The notes below the pieces were generated by a model. That model was not told the DNA's origin. It ran no database searches and worked only from the letters and a program-made list of their open reading frames with translations. A program made the translations under genes and the position numbers. A stretch of DNA of 20,660 nt, taken from IMG/VR virus record IMGVR_UViG_3300007735_000973, positions 1 to 20,660 of that record. One strand, written 5' to 3'. This document shows positions 11,642 through 17,933 of the stretch, piece after piece; position 1 is the first letter of the stretch; each line of letters begins with the position of its first letter. Source of the stretch: a virus.

Positions 11642-12370
11642 TTATACAGGGGTAGCGACTTGACGCAAATCGGGATTATTTGCGTATGAACCTTGACCAG
11701 AAATAGCAGTAATCGTAGAGTTTAATAAAGTTTTTGCTGCGTCATAGGCAGATGAATACTTTTCTTGCTCAATATCTCCGATAGCTTTTTGTTTAACTTC
11801 TTCTAAACTAAAACCTCGTTCTAATCCAGCTCGCGCTAAGTCAGCTCCTTTTTCCATTTCAATTCTTTTAAATTCTTTATCCGCCCTAAGCTGTTCAAGC
11901 ATACGTTCTTGTATCCCTAAAGCTTGTAGTTTTTTTATGTCACGGCTAGTTATTCCTTCTGCTTGACGTTCTTGAGACTGCTCGATATTTTGCATAAACT
12001 CGGCGGTTGTAGGAACATTAGGAAGATCAACCCCAAATTTCCTTAAAAACGCACGGTTAAAATTTTCTCGGTTTCGATACGAAGTTTCGTAGTTAAGAAA
12101 GGGAGCGGCCCCGAGAAAATATTTACCCGAATTATCCTGTACTCCAACTGGACTATAAGGGCTAGAGGCAGTAGCACTAATAGCACCGCCAGCAAGTTGC
12201 GAAACTAGAGGTTCAAAATTAAAGTTTTTTTGTTTATCCCCACCTTCGCCACCGACCATTCTGGTAACTAAGTATTCAACAGCAAGCTGAGGACCTAATA
12301 CTTTAGCTAAACTTGCTAGTAAACCTTCCATAGAGGCGGCACTAGCACCAGCAATAAGAGGAACAGCCAT
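11642..12370 (-). CDS. Ejection-type virion protein with hydrophobic N-terminus
   Basis: The 242-residue protein starts with an alanine-rich hydrophobic stretch (MAVPLIAGASAASMEGLLAS) and a helical segment VLGPQLAVEYLVTRMVGG. It then has SGKYFLGAAPFLNYETSYRN (81-100), and its C-terminal half is a charged helix bundle (about 125-215, for example IKKLQALGIQERMLEQLRA). The membrane-active front and helical body are what is expected of an internal virion protein that leaves the capsid with the DNA; that is inference. It is first of three comparable proteins in the operon. The ending DLRQVATPV is short and disordered. No enzymatic motif is seen. Confidence 0.5.
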   Translation of the reverse strand: MAVPLIAGASAASMEGLLASLAKVLGPQLAVEYLVTRMVGGEGGDKQKNFNFEPLVSQLAGGAISATASSPYSPVGVQDNSGKYFLGAAPFLNYETSYRNRENFNRAFLRKFGVDLPNVPTTAEFMQNIEQSQERQAEGITSRDIKKLQALGIQERMLEQLRADKEFKRIEMEKGADLARAGLERGFSLEEVKQKAIGDIEQEKYSSAYDAAKTLLNSTITAISGQGSYANNPDLRQVATPV

Positions 12371-12375
12371 ATCAA

Positions 12376-12609
12376 TCAGGAACTAGCTGGGTTATCGAAA
12401 GAGGTGCCTGAGCGAGGCTTCTTATTATATTCTACACCTTTAGTCTGTAACTCAGCTAAAACTCCATACTCATTTTGTTTAGCGGACGGGTGTGCAGCTG
12501 TCTGAGGAAAATTAGACTTTAAATATGCCTGCAAAAAAGCAGACGAATTTAAATCCGGGCTTTCCCGACGCACATCTTTCTCAATTAACTGATGTTGTTT
12601 AGCGTTCAT
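12376..12609 (-). CDS. Unknown 77-residue phage protein
   Basis: The gene starts at ATG 12609, one base inside the stop of the upstream gene (TGATG), so it is probably translated by coupling. The product is hydrophilic, with a helical N-terminal part (HQLIEKDVRRESPDLNSSAF and LQAYLKSNFPQTA) and a disordered lysine/proline/serine tail. No motif is recognised. Its position in the late operon next to the ejection-type proteins suggests a minor virion or assembly protein. Confidence 0.55.
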   Translation of the reverse strand: MNAKQHQLIEKDVRRESPDLNSSAFLQAYLKSNFPQTAAHPSAKQNEYGVLAELQTKGVEYNKKPRSGTSFDNPASS

Positions 12610-13115
12610 CAGCCTAGTTCTTGATAAGCTTGCGATGGAGGAATTACAGAACTTGCAGGAGCGTTCAATATTGAATAGTTTGACCCGTAATTAGGCATAT
12701 CATACGCTGGGGGACGTTGAGCGCTCAACATATCCATATGCTCATCCCCTTGATTTTCTAAATTATGCAAGAAATTAAGGAACATCTCCCCAACTTCAGG
12801 ATTATTTGTAATTAAATCAATAAGATCTAGAATTTCTTGTTCGTGGTGTGGGTCAGTAACTCCAGCTTGGAGCCTGTGCTGAAGTTGATTACGATAAACG
12901 GGCTGAGTATTGTCTGGTGGTGCGTTTAAAGAACGAGTAGCCCCCATATTCATCATATGTTCGTCTTCCATCCCAGGAGCGGGAGGTAACGTCTGACAAA
13001 AAGTCCTCATAACCACAGCGGTCATGGGTGCGGCAGCGGCTTGTTCGGCTGCGGTGATCGGAACGGGAAGCCCCAGAATCCGAGCAGCTAATTCATAATC
13101 CTGAGGCGAAAACAC
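12609..13115 (-). CDS. Unknown 168-residue phage protein (GTG start)
   Basis: The frame opens with GTG at 13115, inside the last 23 nt of the upstream regulator gene; the first internal ATG comes only at residue 31. The N-terminus looks natural (FSPQDYELAARILGLPVPIT), followed by an alanine-rich stretch, a methionine- and histidine-rich region (MEDEHMMNMGATRSLNAPP) and an acidic helix (EQEILDLIDLITNNPEVGEM, 89-108). The C-terminal 45 residues are proline/serine/tyrosine-rich and probably disordered. No family is recognised. The leucine/acidic helices and the disordered tail would fit a scaffold- or adaptor-type protein, but I cannot support a function. Confidence 0.55.
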   Translation of the reverse strand: MFSPQDYELAARILGLPVPITAAEQAAAAPMTAVVMRTFCQTLPPAPGMEDEHMMNMGATRSLNAPPDNTQPVYRNQLQHRLQAGVTDPHHEQEILDLIDLITNNPEVGEMFLNFLHNLENQGDEHMDMLSAQRPPAYDMPNYGSNYSILNAPASSVIPPSQAYQELG

Positions 13116-13377
13116 CAGAACACACCACTACTGATTCCTCTATTGTAGGCATTATTTTCAATAAATCGCCGGGGACAATGTTCAACGTCAAACAAATCCG
13201 TTCGATAACGTCTGGAGAAGGTATATATTTGGTGTCGTAGTAGATCTTGCGTGTTGTAGTAGGCGATAGATCTGCTAACTTACTCAGTTTAAAAGAAGAT
13301 AAACTTTGTGCGTCGACGATTGACTTTAAGTTATTTATTAATTTACCATACGTTGTGTACGAAGAGTAAAAAGGCAT
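13093..13377 (-). CDS. XRE-family helix-turn-helix transcriptional regulator
   Basis: The 94-residue protein holds a single Cro/CI-type DNA-binding domain at about 13-76. It has helix 1 LINNLKSIVDAQ, helices 2-3 FKLSKLADLSPTTTRKIYYD, then PSPDVIERICLTLNIVPGDL, the typical closing helix with the [IV]-x-x-[IL]-C-x-x-L-x-[IV]-x-P-G-D-L signature. The short tail ends in VVVCSGVFASGL. It is the first gene of the late operon after a 33-bp gap that holds a TATACT box on the minus strand. It may therefore be autoregulated or control the operon it heads. It overlaps the next gene by 23 nt. Confidence 0.85.
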   Translation of the reverse strand: MPFYSSYTTYGKLINNLKSIVDAQSLSSFKLSKLADLSPTTTRKIYYDTKYIPSPDVIERICLTLNIVPGDLLKIMPTIEESVVVCSGVFASGL

Positions 13378-13410
13378 AGGATTAGTGTCAATATAAAATT
13401 AGTATAGTAG
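13378..13410 (-). promoter_or_regulatory. Putative promoter of the XRE gene and late operon
   Basis: On the minus strand a TATACT box (complement of 13401-13406) lies 23 nt before ATG 13377, matching the spacing of the other TATACT boxes here. The rest of the gap is A/T rich. No clear -35 box is seen. The GT2 stop lies immediately upstream at 13411. Confidence 0.4.
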
Positions 13411-14181
13411 TTAAAACCCAAGATTTTTACGTCTTACAAAGCTAAGATCGTAAGTTGTGAAGTCTAACGGAAGAGTAGGTGTATTAAAAGGAGACTCATA
13501 CACCTCACCTTCTATGTGTGCTTGCCACGCTGGTGACCACTTGGCATGAAGATACTGCTTATTAAGCTCATGAGCGACATGTATTCCTTGAGCTAAGGCT
13601 GGCTCGCTGCGCCAAGTCTGACTCCCATCCTCATATGAGTCCGTGGCCCACCCATGGTAATAAGGAACACCGACAGACATCTCACGTTTAATCTCTTGAT
13701 GCTTAAACCTCATACCGTAATCCATATCTTCGCAGTAGCCAGGGTATAAGTTTTCATCAAATAGACCAAAGTTTTGTACAACCCAGTCTTTAAGAAGAAA
13801 AACATCCCAGCTTCCGTTTAGCCCGTGGACAATACCTGTATCCGGATCGTCAGCTTTTTCCTTCATGGCTTTTAAAAAGCCAGGAGTAAACATAATATCG
13901 TGATTTGTGATCACCCAATAGGGGTTCATCATGGCCGACTTAATAATTAAGTTCCATGCACCAGAACATCCGAGATTTGCAGGAAGGTGACAAACTTTAA
14001 CTTTCTTCACGAAAGCATGAGGAATGTGTTCTAGCGCATCAAGTTTGCGTGTAATTTGATCTCGGCCATTATTGTTAAAAACTATAAAAGTATCAACAGG
14101 GTAATCAATGCTATAAAACAAACGATAAACCCAATGAGGGGCACTAACTACCGCTGTACCAATAACAGGAATAGATTCCAT
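13411..14181 (-). CDS. GT2 family glycosyltransferase
   Basis: The 256-residue GT-A enzyme shows the standard motifs: IPVIGTAVVSAPHWVYR at the start, HLPANLGCSGAWNLIIK (65-81, the N-x-G-x-[AS]-x-x-x-N loop), the metal-site region NHDIMF (93-98) and the acceptor/catalytic motif FDENLYPGYCEDMDYGMR (141-158) with E151 and D152. No membrane anchor is present. It probably transfers a sugar to a growing glycan in the cytoplasm; specificity is not predictable. It starts at ATG 14181 and faces the FkbM methyltransferase gene across a 44-bp divergent gap, so the two may be expressed together. It lies upstream of, and on the same strand as, the late operon. Confidence 0.85.
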   Translation of the reverse strand: MESIPVIGTAVVSAPHWVYRLFYSIDYPVDTFIVFNNNGRDQITRKLDALEHIPHAFVKKVKVCHLPANLGCSGAWNLIIKSAMMNPYWVITNHDIMFTPGFLKAMKEKADDPDTGIVHGLNGSWDVFLLKDWVVQNFGLFDENLYPGYCEDMDYGMRFKHQEIKREMSVGVPYYHGWATDSYEDGSQTWRSEPALAQGIHVAHELNKQYLHAKWSPAWQAHIEGEVYESPFNTPTLPLDFTTYDLSFVRRKNLGF

Positions 14182-14225
14182 TTTAAAACCAATGATGCTA
14201 ACATAGTAGCACTCACAGAAGCTTT
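14182..14225. promoter_or_regulatory. Divergent promoter region GT2 / FkbM methyltransferase
   Basis: Only 44 bp separates two divergent start codons, so promoters must overlap each other or the genes. A plus-strand TAACAT at 14199-14204 (21 nt before ATG 14226) is a possible -10 element, and the minus strand has a TACTATG stretch in the same place. Both are weaker than the TATACT boxes elsewhere. Confidence 0.3.
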
Positions 14226-14942
14226 ATGACTAAATTTATTTGGGGACCAGAAGAAAGCTTAATCCTTCCTCTACCTGAAATTTCTTTTCTTATGAATAAC
14301 GATGACTCTGGTAGGTGCCAAATGCACCAAGTAGGAATACCAGAATACGAAATTATAAAATGGGCAAAACAGTTTGGAGATAAAACAAAAAGATTTATTG
14401 ACTGTGGTGCCCATATGGGAACCTATTCGTTATTACTTGCAGACGAATTTAAACATGTAGAAGCGTTTGAAGCTCAGCGAAGAACCTATTTTCAACTGTG
14501 CGGCAACATCTTTATGTTTGATAAAACCAATGTATCTCCTTACCACGCGGCGGTTACAGACAAAGAAGGAAGTAATGAAATTGTAGAGTTGTTTATTGTA
14601 TCCGAAGATGGTGGCGGATCTACAATTTTACCTTTACCAGAAAACCAACCCGTACTAGCAACCGAATACATTGACACGTGCGACATAGATAACTTCGAGT
14701 GGAACGATATAGGACTGATAAAGCTTGATGTAGAAGGAAATGAACTCGCTGTTCTGCGAGGAGCGCACGATACGATTATTGACTCTGACTACCCTCCAAT
14801 TATTTTTGAATCAAACTCACACGCTTGGAACGTAAAACACAAAAGTGAATTATTTAACTATTTACAAGTTAAGTTTGGTTACTCGATTGGTGAAATTAAA
14901 CCGTTTAACAATATGTTTATCGCGGCAATTAAGGATAAATAA
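14226..14942 (+). CDS. FkbM-family SAM-dependent methyltransferase
   Basis: The 238-residue protein has motif I RFIDCGAHMGTYSLLL (56-70), the post-I acidic strand VEAFEAQRR (78-86, FEA rather than the commoner FEP), and the FkbM signature IGLIKLDVEGNELAVLRGA (162-180), followed by PPIIFESN. Members of this family O-methylate sugars or other hydroxyls; FkbM itself methylates a macrolide. In phages they usually sit among glycosyltransferases. Here the neighbour across the divergent promoter is a GT2 enzyme, which supports methylation of a phage- or host-linked sugar. The gene ends exactly where the convergent zinc-ribbon gene ends, with no gap. Confidence 0.85.
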   Translation: MTKFIWGPEESLILPLPEISFLMNNDDSGRCQMHQVGIPEYEIIKWAKQFGDKTKRFIDCGAHMGTYSLLLADEFKHVEAFEAQRRTYFQLCGNIFMFDKTNVSPYHAAVTDKEGSNEIVELFIVSEDGGGSTILPLPENQPVLATEYIDTCDIDNFEWNDIGLIKLDVEGNELAVLRGAHDTIIDSDYPPIIFESNSHAWNVKHKSELFNYLQVKFGYSIGEIKPFNNMFIAAIKDK

Positions 14943-15140
14943 CTATTTAGATTTTTCTAACAGTCTGCTTTCTGACGCTCTCTTTGCGTTGTACTTTGCA
15001 GAACATTTATAGTGACAAAAAGGTCCTTTACGGTCAGGTTGTTTTTGTTTCTTGCCGCACCACGCCTTGAGCTTTGACCCTTTCAAGGAAAACGAAACGC
15101 CGCAGGTCGGACACACAGCGTGTAAAACAAAAATTTTCAT
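14943..15140 (-). CDS. 65-residue zinc-ribbon protein
   Basis: The small basic protein has C10-x2-C13, C28, and FCHYKC with C42 and C46. The spacing CPTCGVSFSLKG...GPFCHYKCSAKY resembles the zinc modules that accompany HNH homing endonucleases, including the C159-x2-C162/C176-x3-C180 module of the HNH protein in the terL intein. It may bind DNA or RNA, or be a zinc-stabilised accessory. It starts at ATG 15140, directly after eight T residues that form the U-tract of a terminator on the same strand, and no ribosome binding site is visible. Expression would therefore need readthrough or a promoter I cannot see. The stop abuts the FkbM gene stop. Confidence 0.6.
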   Translation of the reverse strand: MKIFVLHAVCPTCGVSFSLKGSKLKAWCGKKQKQPDRKGPFCHYKCSAKYNAKRASESRLLEKSK

Positions 15141-15175
15141 AAAAAAAAGAGAGACTCGGTTATTAAACCCGAATC
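15141..15175 (-). terminator. Rho-independent terminator downstream of the membrane protein gene
   Basis: On the minus strand the arm GATTCGGGTT pairs with AACCGAGTC around a TAAT loop (one G-U pair, one bulged G), followed by TCTC and eight T residues. The T-run touches ATG 15140 of the zinc-ribbon gene. It would end transcripts from the gene at 15566. Confidence 0.65.
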
Positions 15176-15206
15176 CCTCCCTTAGAGCAAGCTAGGAAAA
15201 GTAAAA

Positions 15207-15566
15207 TTAATGTGGAGATAATCCGTATTTTGTTTTGACGTTGTAACGAGCTAAAGCAAAACAGTTAACAAACGGGTATCTTTTTGTTTCGTTACCCATA
15301 GGATCAAAAATAATCCTGCCGTTATAAGGGTTTTCTAACTTACACCGATCTAGTTCCTGGTTATACACCTCTGAATATTTAATCGAACGTTGACCTTCTT
15401 CTCTAACCTGCTTTAGAAACGAATAAATAAATAAAGATGCAAAAAGAAGTAAAACCCAAAAAGTTGTAAAACTTAGAAGAAGTCCCAAGAGACTAGGGGA
15501 TCGGTACGCTAGAGCAGTTATAGGAAGATCTTTGCTTTTGAGATCGATTTTAATGTCGTTAGTCAT
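15207..15566 (-). CDS. Small single-pass membrane protein, unknown function
   Basis: From ATG 15566 the product is 119 residues. It has a short polar N-terminus (MTNDIKIDLKSKDLP), one strong transmembrane helix at about 25-51 (LLGLLLSFTTFWVLLLFASL and onward) and a charged C-terminal domain with CKLENPYNGRIIF and YPFVNCFALARYNV; the two cysteines could form a disulfide. An upstream ATG at 15602 would add 12 residues and run through a 14-bp palindrome that looks like an operator, so I prefer 15566. A single-pass protein of this size could be a holin- or spanin-like lysis factor or a superinfection-exclusion protein, but neither signature is clear. A terminator follows the gene. Confidence 0.6.
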   Translation of the reverse strand: MTNDIKIDLKSKDLPITALAYRSPSLLGLLLSFTTFWVLLLFASLFIYSFLKQVREEGQRSIKYSEVYNQELDRCKLENPYNGRIIFDPMGNETKRYPFVNCFALARYNVKTKYGLSPH

Positions 15567-15581
15567 GTGAGCTAGGTGTGA

Positions 15582-15595
15582 ACCATACGTATGGT
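15582..15595. promoter_or_regulatory. 14-bp perfect palindrome, probable operator
   Basis: ACCATACGTATGGT reads the same on both strands, and the flanks extend the symmetry imperfectly (TGTG on the left, CACA on the right). It lies in the divergent gap between the membrane protein and the methyltransferase cassette, where a repressor dimer could control one or both genes. Confidence 0.5.
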
Positions 15596-15611
15596 AGCAC
15601 ATTATGACTCC

Positions 15612-15642
15612 TTGTCAACTCTCAGGGGGCTGCTAGTATACT
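15612..15642 (+). promoter_or_regulatory. Putative sigma70-type promoter of the methyltransferase-exostosin cassette
   Basis: TTGTCA (15612-15617) and TATACT (15637-15642) are separated by 19 bp. The -10 box ends 24 nt before ATG 15667. The spacing is slightly long, but both boxes are close to consensus. Confidence 0.5.
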
Positions 15643-15666
15643 GATGTCAACAAAGAGACACAGCAC

Positions 15667-16293
15667 ATGGCCGAGGCTCCACCTCTAGATCAAAGATATA
15701 CAATAACTCACGGCTGGTACAAACATCTTACCGATGGTTATGAAATTATTAAAAAACATGAACCAGCAAAAAAATTAGTTTTTGATCCTAAAAGCGAAAG
15801 GCTTATTGTCGAAATAGGCATGTATGAAGGAGCTTCAACTGTTTGGTGGATTGATAACTTCCTAACGCACGAAAATAGTAGGTTAATCGGAATTGATCCG
15901 TTTACCGGGTCAAAAGAGAACATTGAAAACCCAGAAGCACACCCGACCTTAGATAAAATTGAAAAAATCACAAAGAAAAATGTATCTTTGAGTAAACACC
16001 CAGAAAAAGTTGATATTTATAAAGGTTGCAGTTGGGATTTGTATTCAAAATTGCAACCGGAGTTCGAGGAAGGGATTGACATTCTTTATATCGATGGTGC
16101 CCACGACAGTTTGTCGGTTTGTAGAGATATTGCTCTGTATTACCCTCATGTAAAGCCAGGTGGGGCCTTGATTTTTGACGACTATGGAGCAGAATCTGTC
16201 AAAAAAGCCGTGGACTCCTGCCTAAGTTTGTTTGGAAATATTGAAAACGCTTTCTACACAGGTTGGCAGCTCTGGTGTGTCAATGGAAAGTAA
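15667..16293 (+). CDS. Class I SAM-dependent methyltransferase (Methyltransf_24-like)
   Basis: The 208-residue protein has motif I IVEIGMYEGASTVWW (47-61), the acidic strand LIGIDPFTG (73-81), IDILYIDGAHDSLSVCRDIA (137-156) and KPGGALIFDDYG (163-174). The Y-I-D-G-x-H-[DS] plus F-D-D signature marks the cephalosporin hydroxylase/Methyltransf_24 type, often found in glycan and lipopolysaccharide loci. It probably methylates a sugar or sugar nucleotide. The downstream exostosin-like gene starts inside its last codons, so the two are translationally coupled and likely act on one product. The cassette has its own promoter candidate and an operator-like palindrome upstream. Confidence 0.85.
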   Translation: MAEAPPLDQRYTITHGWYKHLTDGYEIIKKHEPAKKLVFDPKSERLIVEIGMYEGASTVWWIDNFLTHENSRLIGIDPFTGSKENIENPEAHPTLDKIEKITKKNVSLSKHPEKVDIYKGCSWDLYSKLQPEFEEGIDILYIDGAHDSLSVCRDIALYYPHVKPGGALIFDDYGAESVKKAVDSCLSLFGNIENAFYTGWQLWCVNGK

Positions 16294-17182
16294 TAAAACA
16301 GTTAATCTTATCTGGTTTGGCGAAAGCGCAAACTTGTGGGGTAGAAGTTGGATCGAAGAACTATTAAAGGATGTGGATTTAGTGTACCACTACCCAAAAG
16401 ACAAAGAAGGTGCGGTTTTACTGGACAATTGCATTGTGGTCACAAACAATAGCGAGTCATACAACTACATAGAAGCGTTAGATCGAGCTAATAAAAAGTA
16501 TGCGGTGATTCTGTTATCGGACGAAACTTTAACAGAACCCATGTTTTACTTGTCAAGCCCTAACTGTATATACGCGGCACGGAACTATTTTAGTCCGCGT
16601 TACTGGCGCGACGATAAAGTATTTACTTTTGGCCTCGGCCACAGGCACAAATTTGAACACTACGTAACTCCGAAGGTATTAGCCTCAAAAAGACGACGTA
16701 CGTGGAGTTTCGCAGGTTCTTTAAAAGCAGACCGAATACACGCATTTGACTGTTTTAAAGATATAAAGCCTTACCAATTAAACATAATTGAGTTTTTTAA
16801 CGATTCAAAAGGGCTAACTACTGAAGAGTATGCAGATTTGTTGTCGGATACAGTTTTTTGTTTAGCACCACAAGGTGGTTGTAATATAGATTCTTTTCGA
16901 ATCTACGAGGCTTTAGAGGCTGGAAGCATACCCGTGGTACTAAAACAGACGGAATATCAAAAAATACATCCTTCGTACTGGCATTCTATTTTTATAGGCG
17001 AAAAAGATATGCCTTTTGTGTGTGCGTCATCTTGGGAGGAAGCAGCGCAAATTTGTAAAAAAATAATTCAAGAAGATCGTGCGAACGAAATTCAGAAAAA
17101 ATGTAGTGTTTTCTGGGACTCGTGGAAACTTAAATGGCGTTCTACCTTTGCCACGCGGACCGAGCAACTCAAAAAAGAATAA
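16283..17182 (+). CDS. Exostosin-like (GT47-type) glycosyltransferase
   Basis: The 299-residue protein shows the exostosin-type C-terminal pattern: RTWSFAGSLKADRIHAFDCF, then YADLLSDTVFCLAPQGGCNI (the F-C-L-x-P-x-G core), then SFRIYEALEAGSIPVVL with the conserved S-x-R-x-x-E-A-L-x-x-G-x-[IV]-P-V. The N-terminal part begins with a strand TVNLIWFGES, as in GT-B enzymes. A start 17 codons upstream at 16232 is possible, but ATG 16283 sits immediately before the first strand and overlaps the methyltransferase stop by 11 nt, a typical coupling. It probably adds a sugar to the glycan modified by its partner. It is the last gene before the noncoding control region. Confidence 0.8.
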   Translation: MESNKTVNLIWFGESANLWGRSWIEELLKDVDLVYHYPKDKEGAVLLDNCIVVTNNSESYNYIEALDRANKKYAVILLSDETLTEPMFYLSSPNCIYAARNYFSPRYWRDDKVFTFGLGHRHKFEHYVTPKVLASKRRRTWSFAGSLKADRIHAFDCFKDIKPYQLNIIEFFNDSKGLTTEEYADLLSDTVFCLAPQGGCNIDSFRIYEALEAGSIPVVLKQTEYQKIHPSYWHSIFIGEKDMPFVCASSWEEAAQICKKIIQEDRANEIQKKCSVFWDSWKLKWRSTFATRTEQLKKE

Positions 17183-17234
17183 ACGCTAAAAATAAGAATT
17201 AAATTTTTTTAACCAGGGCCTGTCAATATAGTGC

Positions 17235-17240
17235 TATACT
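17235..17240 (+). promoter_or_regulatory. TATACT box downstream of the exostosin-like gene
   Basis: TATACT matches the boxes before the cassette genes, but no coding start follows it. CCCGC (17261-17265) with GCGGG (17285-17289), and TTCAC (17256-17260) with GTGAA (17271-17275), lie just downstream. A short structured RNA could be made from here, but I see no terminator that would define it. Confidence 0.25.
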
Positions 17241-17327
17241 CAGGTTTGAGGTCACTTCACCCCGCTGATTGTGAAAGGGTTCTCGCGGGCCCCGTCGTAT
17301 AAGTGCTGTATATAAAAAAAAGGCCGG

Positions 17328-17360
17328 ATTGCGGGCAGCTAATTGTTACATTGCGGCAGC
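17328..17360 (+). repeat. Direct repeat ATTGCGG(G)CAGC, two copies
   Basis: ATTGCGGGCAGC at 17328-17339 and ATTGCGGCAGC at 17350-17360 are 22 bp apart start to start, about two helical turns, so a protein could bind both on one face. They sit left of the short hairpins CTAAGT/ACTTAG (17384-17398) and TAGTAC/GTACTA (17429-17444). Confidence 0.4.
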
Positions 17361-17434
17361 CTAAGTAATACATAGTAATCGCGCTAAGTGTTACTTAGTG
17401 TGCGCTTATTTATCTAATAGGCACAGAGTAGTAC

Positions 17435-17590
17435 CTATGTACTATCCCGCTTTTGGGTTTTCCACAGGCTGTGGAATGCGGGGGGCACGTTAAGATTTAT
17501 TTCAATTAACCAAAGCTTAACCTTGGTGTGATATACGCGGGCGCGTACGCGATCGTTATATGATCCAACCAAACCAGCCAAGTAGTACAT
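17435..17590 (-). CDS. Doubtful 51-codon frame inside the control region
   Basis: From ATG 17590 the product would be MYYLAGLVGSYNDRVRAR followed by basic and hydrophobic residues, ending in LWKTQKRDST; a TTG at 17620 would add ten residues. The amino-acid makeup is reasonable, but the frame runs through the DnaA-box palindrome and one iteron pair, has no ribosome binding site and no relative I recognise. It is listed only as a possibility. Confidence 0.2.
   Translation of the reverse strand: MYYLAGLVGSYNDRVRARVYHTKVKLWLIEINLNVPPAFHSLWKTQKRDST
17458..17476. promoter_or_regulatory. DnaA-box palindrome (TTTTCCACA)
   Basis: TTTTCCACA at 17458-17466 matches the DnaA box form I recall for cyanobacteria. 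It lies inside the perfect inverted repeat TTCCACAG-G-CTGTGGAA (17460-17476), so a near-identical box ATTCCACAG occurs on the other strand. Paired boxes of this type suggest an initiator-binding site. Confidence 0.45.
17506..17527 (+). repeat. Iteron-like pair of 11-bp units
   Basis: TTAACCAAAGC (17506-17516) and TTAACCTTGGT (17517-17527) are adjacent 11-bp units sharing TTAACC with the array at 17602. The pair also forms ACCAA/TTGGT dyad symmetry. Confidence 0.4.
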
Positions 17591-17601
17591 CTGCTCAAAG
17601 G

Positions 17602-17645
17602 TTAACCGAACTTTAACCAAACCTTAACCGAATGTTAATTGACAG
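17602..17645 (+). repeat. Four 11-bp iteron-like repeats
   Basis: TTAACCGAACT, TTAACCAAACC, TTAACCGAATG and the degenerate TTAATTGACAG follow each other with an exact 11-bp period, about one helical turn, so TTAACC sits on the same DNA face each time. Such iterons typically bind a replication initiator or regulator. The last unit contains a TTGACA box (17639-17644). Confidence 0.55.
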
Positions 17646-17695
17646 CGGATCCGATCCGGTGCATGCTTAGCTCATCGATCCCAAGGGACCGATCG

Positions 17696-17859
17696 AACCT
17701 AGACAATCGAATAGATTCAAGCCAAGCCGTGAACCGTTCACCTTGCCTTGCCGCGGGATCCTCGCATCGCCATAGTTAAACCTATGAGATGGTGCCGGAT
17801 CCTAGGACAGGCTTAGTGTAACTATACGTGAGCAGCTTAAATCTATTTGATTCTAGGTT
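17696..17859. repeat. Long-range imperfect inverted repeat enclosing smaller hairpins
   Basis: The left arm at 17696-17717 (AACCTAGA..ATC.AATAGATT) pairs with the right arm at 17840-17859 (AATCTATT..GATTCTAGGTT) with small bulges. Inside are GTGAAC-C-GTTCAC (17729-17741) and a CATAG/CTATG hairpin (17764-17795) extended by CATC/GATG. The arrangement resembles a multi-branched RNA or cruciform. Confidence 0.45.
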
Positions 17860-17882
17860 TGTGAACCTTGACAATCTGATTA

Positions 17883-17933
17883 GTTCACCCGTAGCTAGAT
17901 AGCTAGCACGGATAGCCTACACTATGGGTGAAC
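17883..17933. repeat. Inverted repeat GTTCACCC / GGGTGAAC
   Basis: Perfect 8-bp arms at 17883-17890 and 17926-17933 enclose a TAGCTAGATAGCTAGC stretch. GTTCAC here could alternatively pair with GTGAAC at 17861-17866, so two structures compete. Confidence 0.45.

Noticed and set aside
15738-15971. Minus-strand frame of 77 codons inside the methyltransferase
   Set aside because: It is antisense to the SAM-binding motifs; the composition is typical of a shadow frame.
17250-17300. tRNA-like or pseudoknot RNA (TTCAC/GTGAA with CCCGC/GCGGG)
   Set aside because: There is no T-loop, anticodon stem or acceptor pairing for a tRNA. The two stems cross with a zero-length first loop, which is not a feasible pseudoknot.
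17540-17560. HIP1 (GCGATCGC) element of cyanobacterial genomes
   Set aside because: The sequence here is GCGATCGT, one base off, and occurs once, so it is not usable evidence for host assignment.
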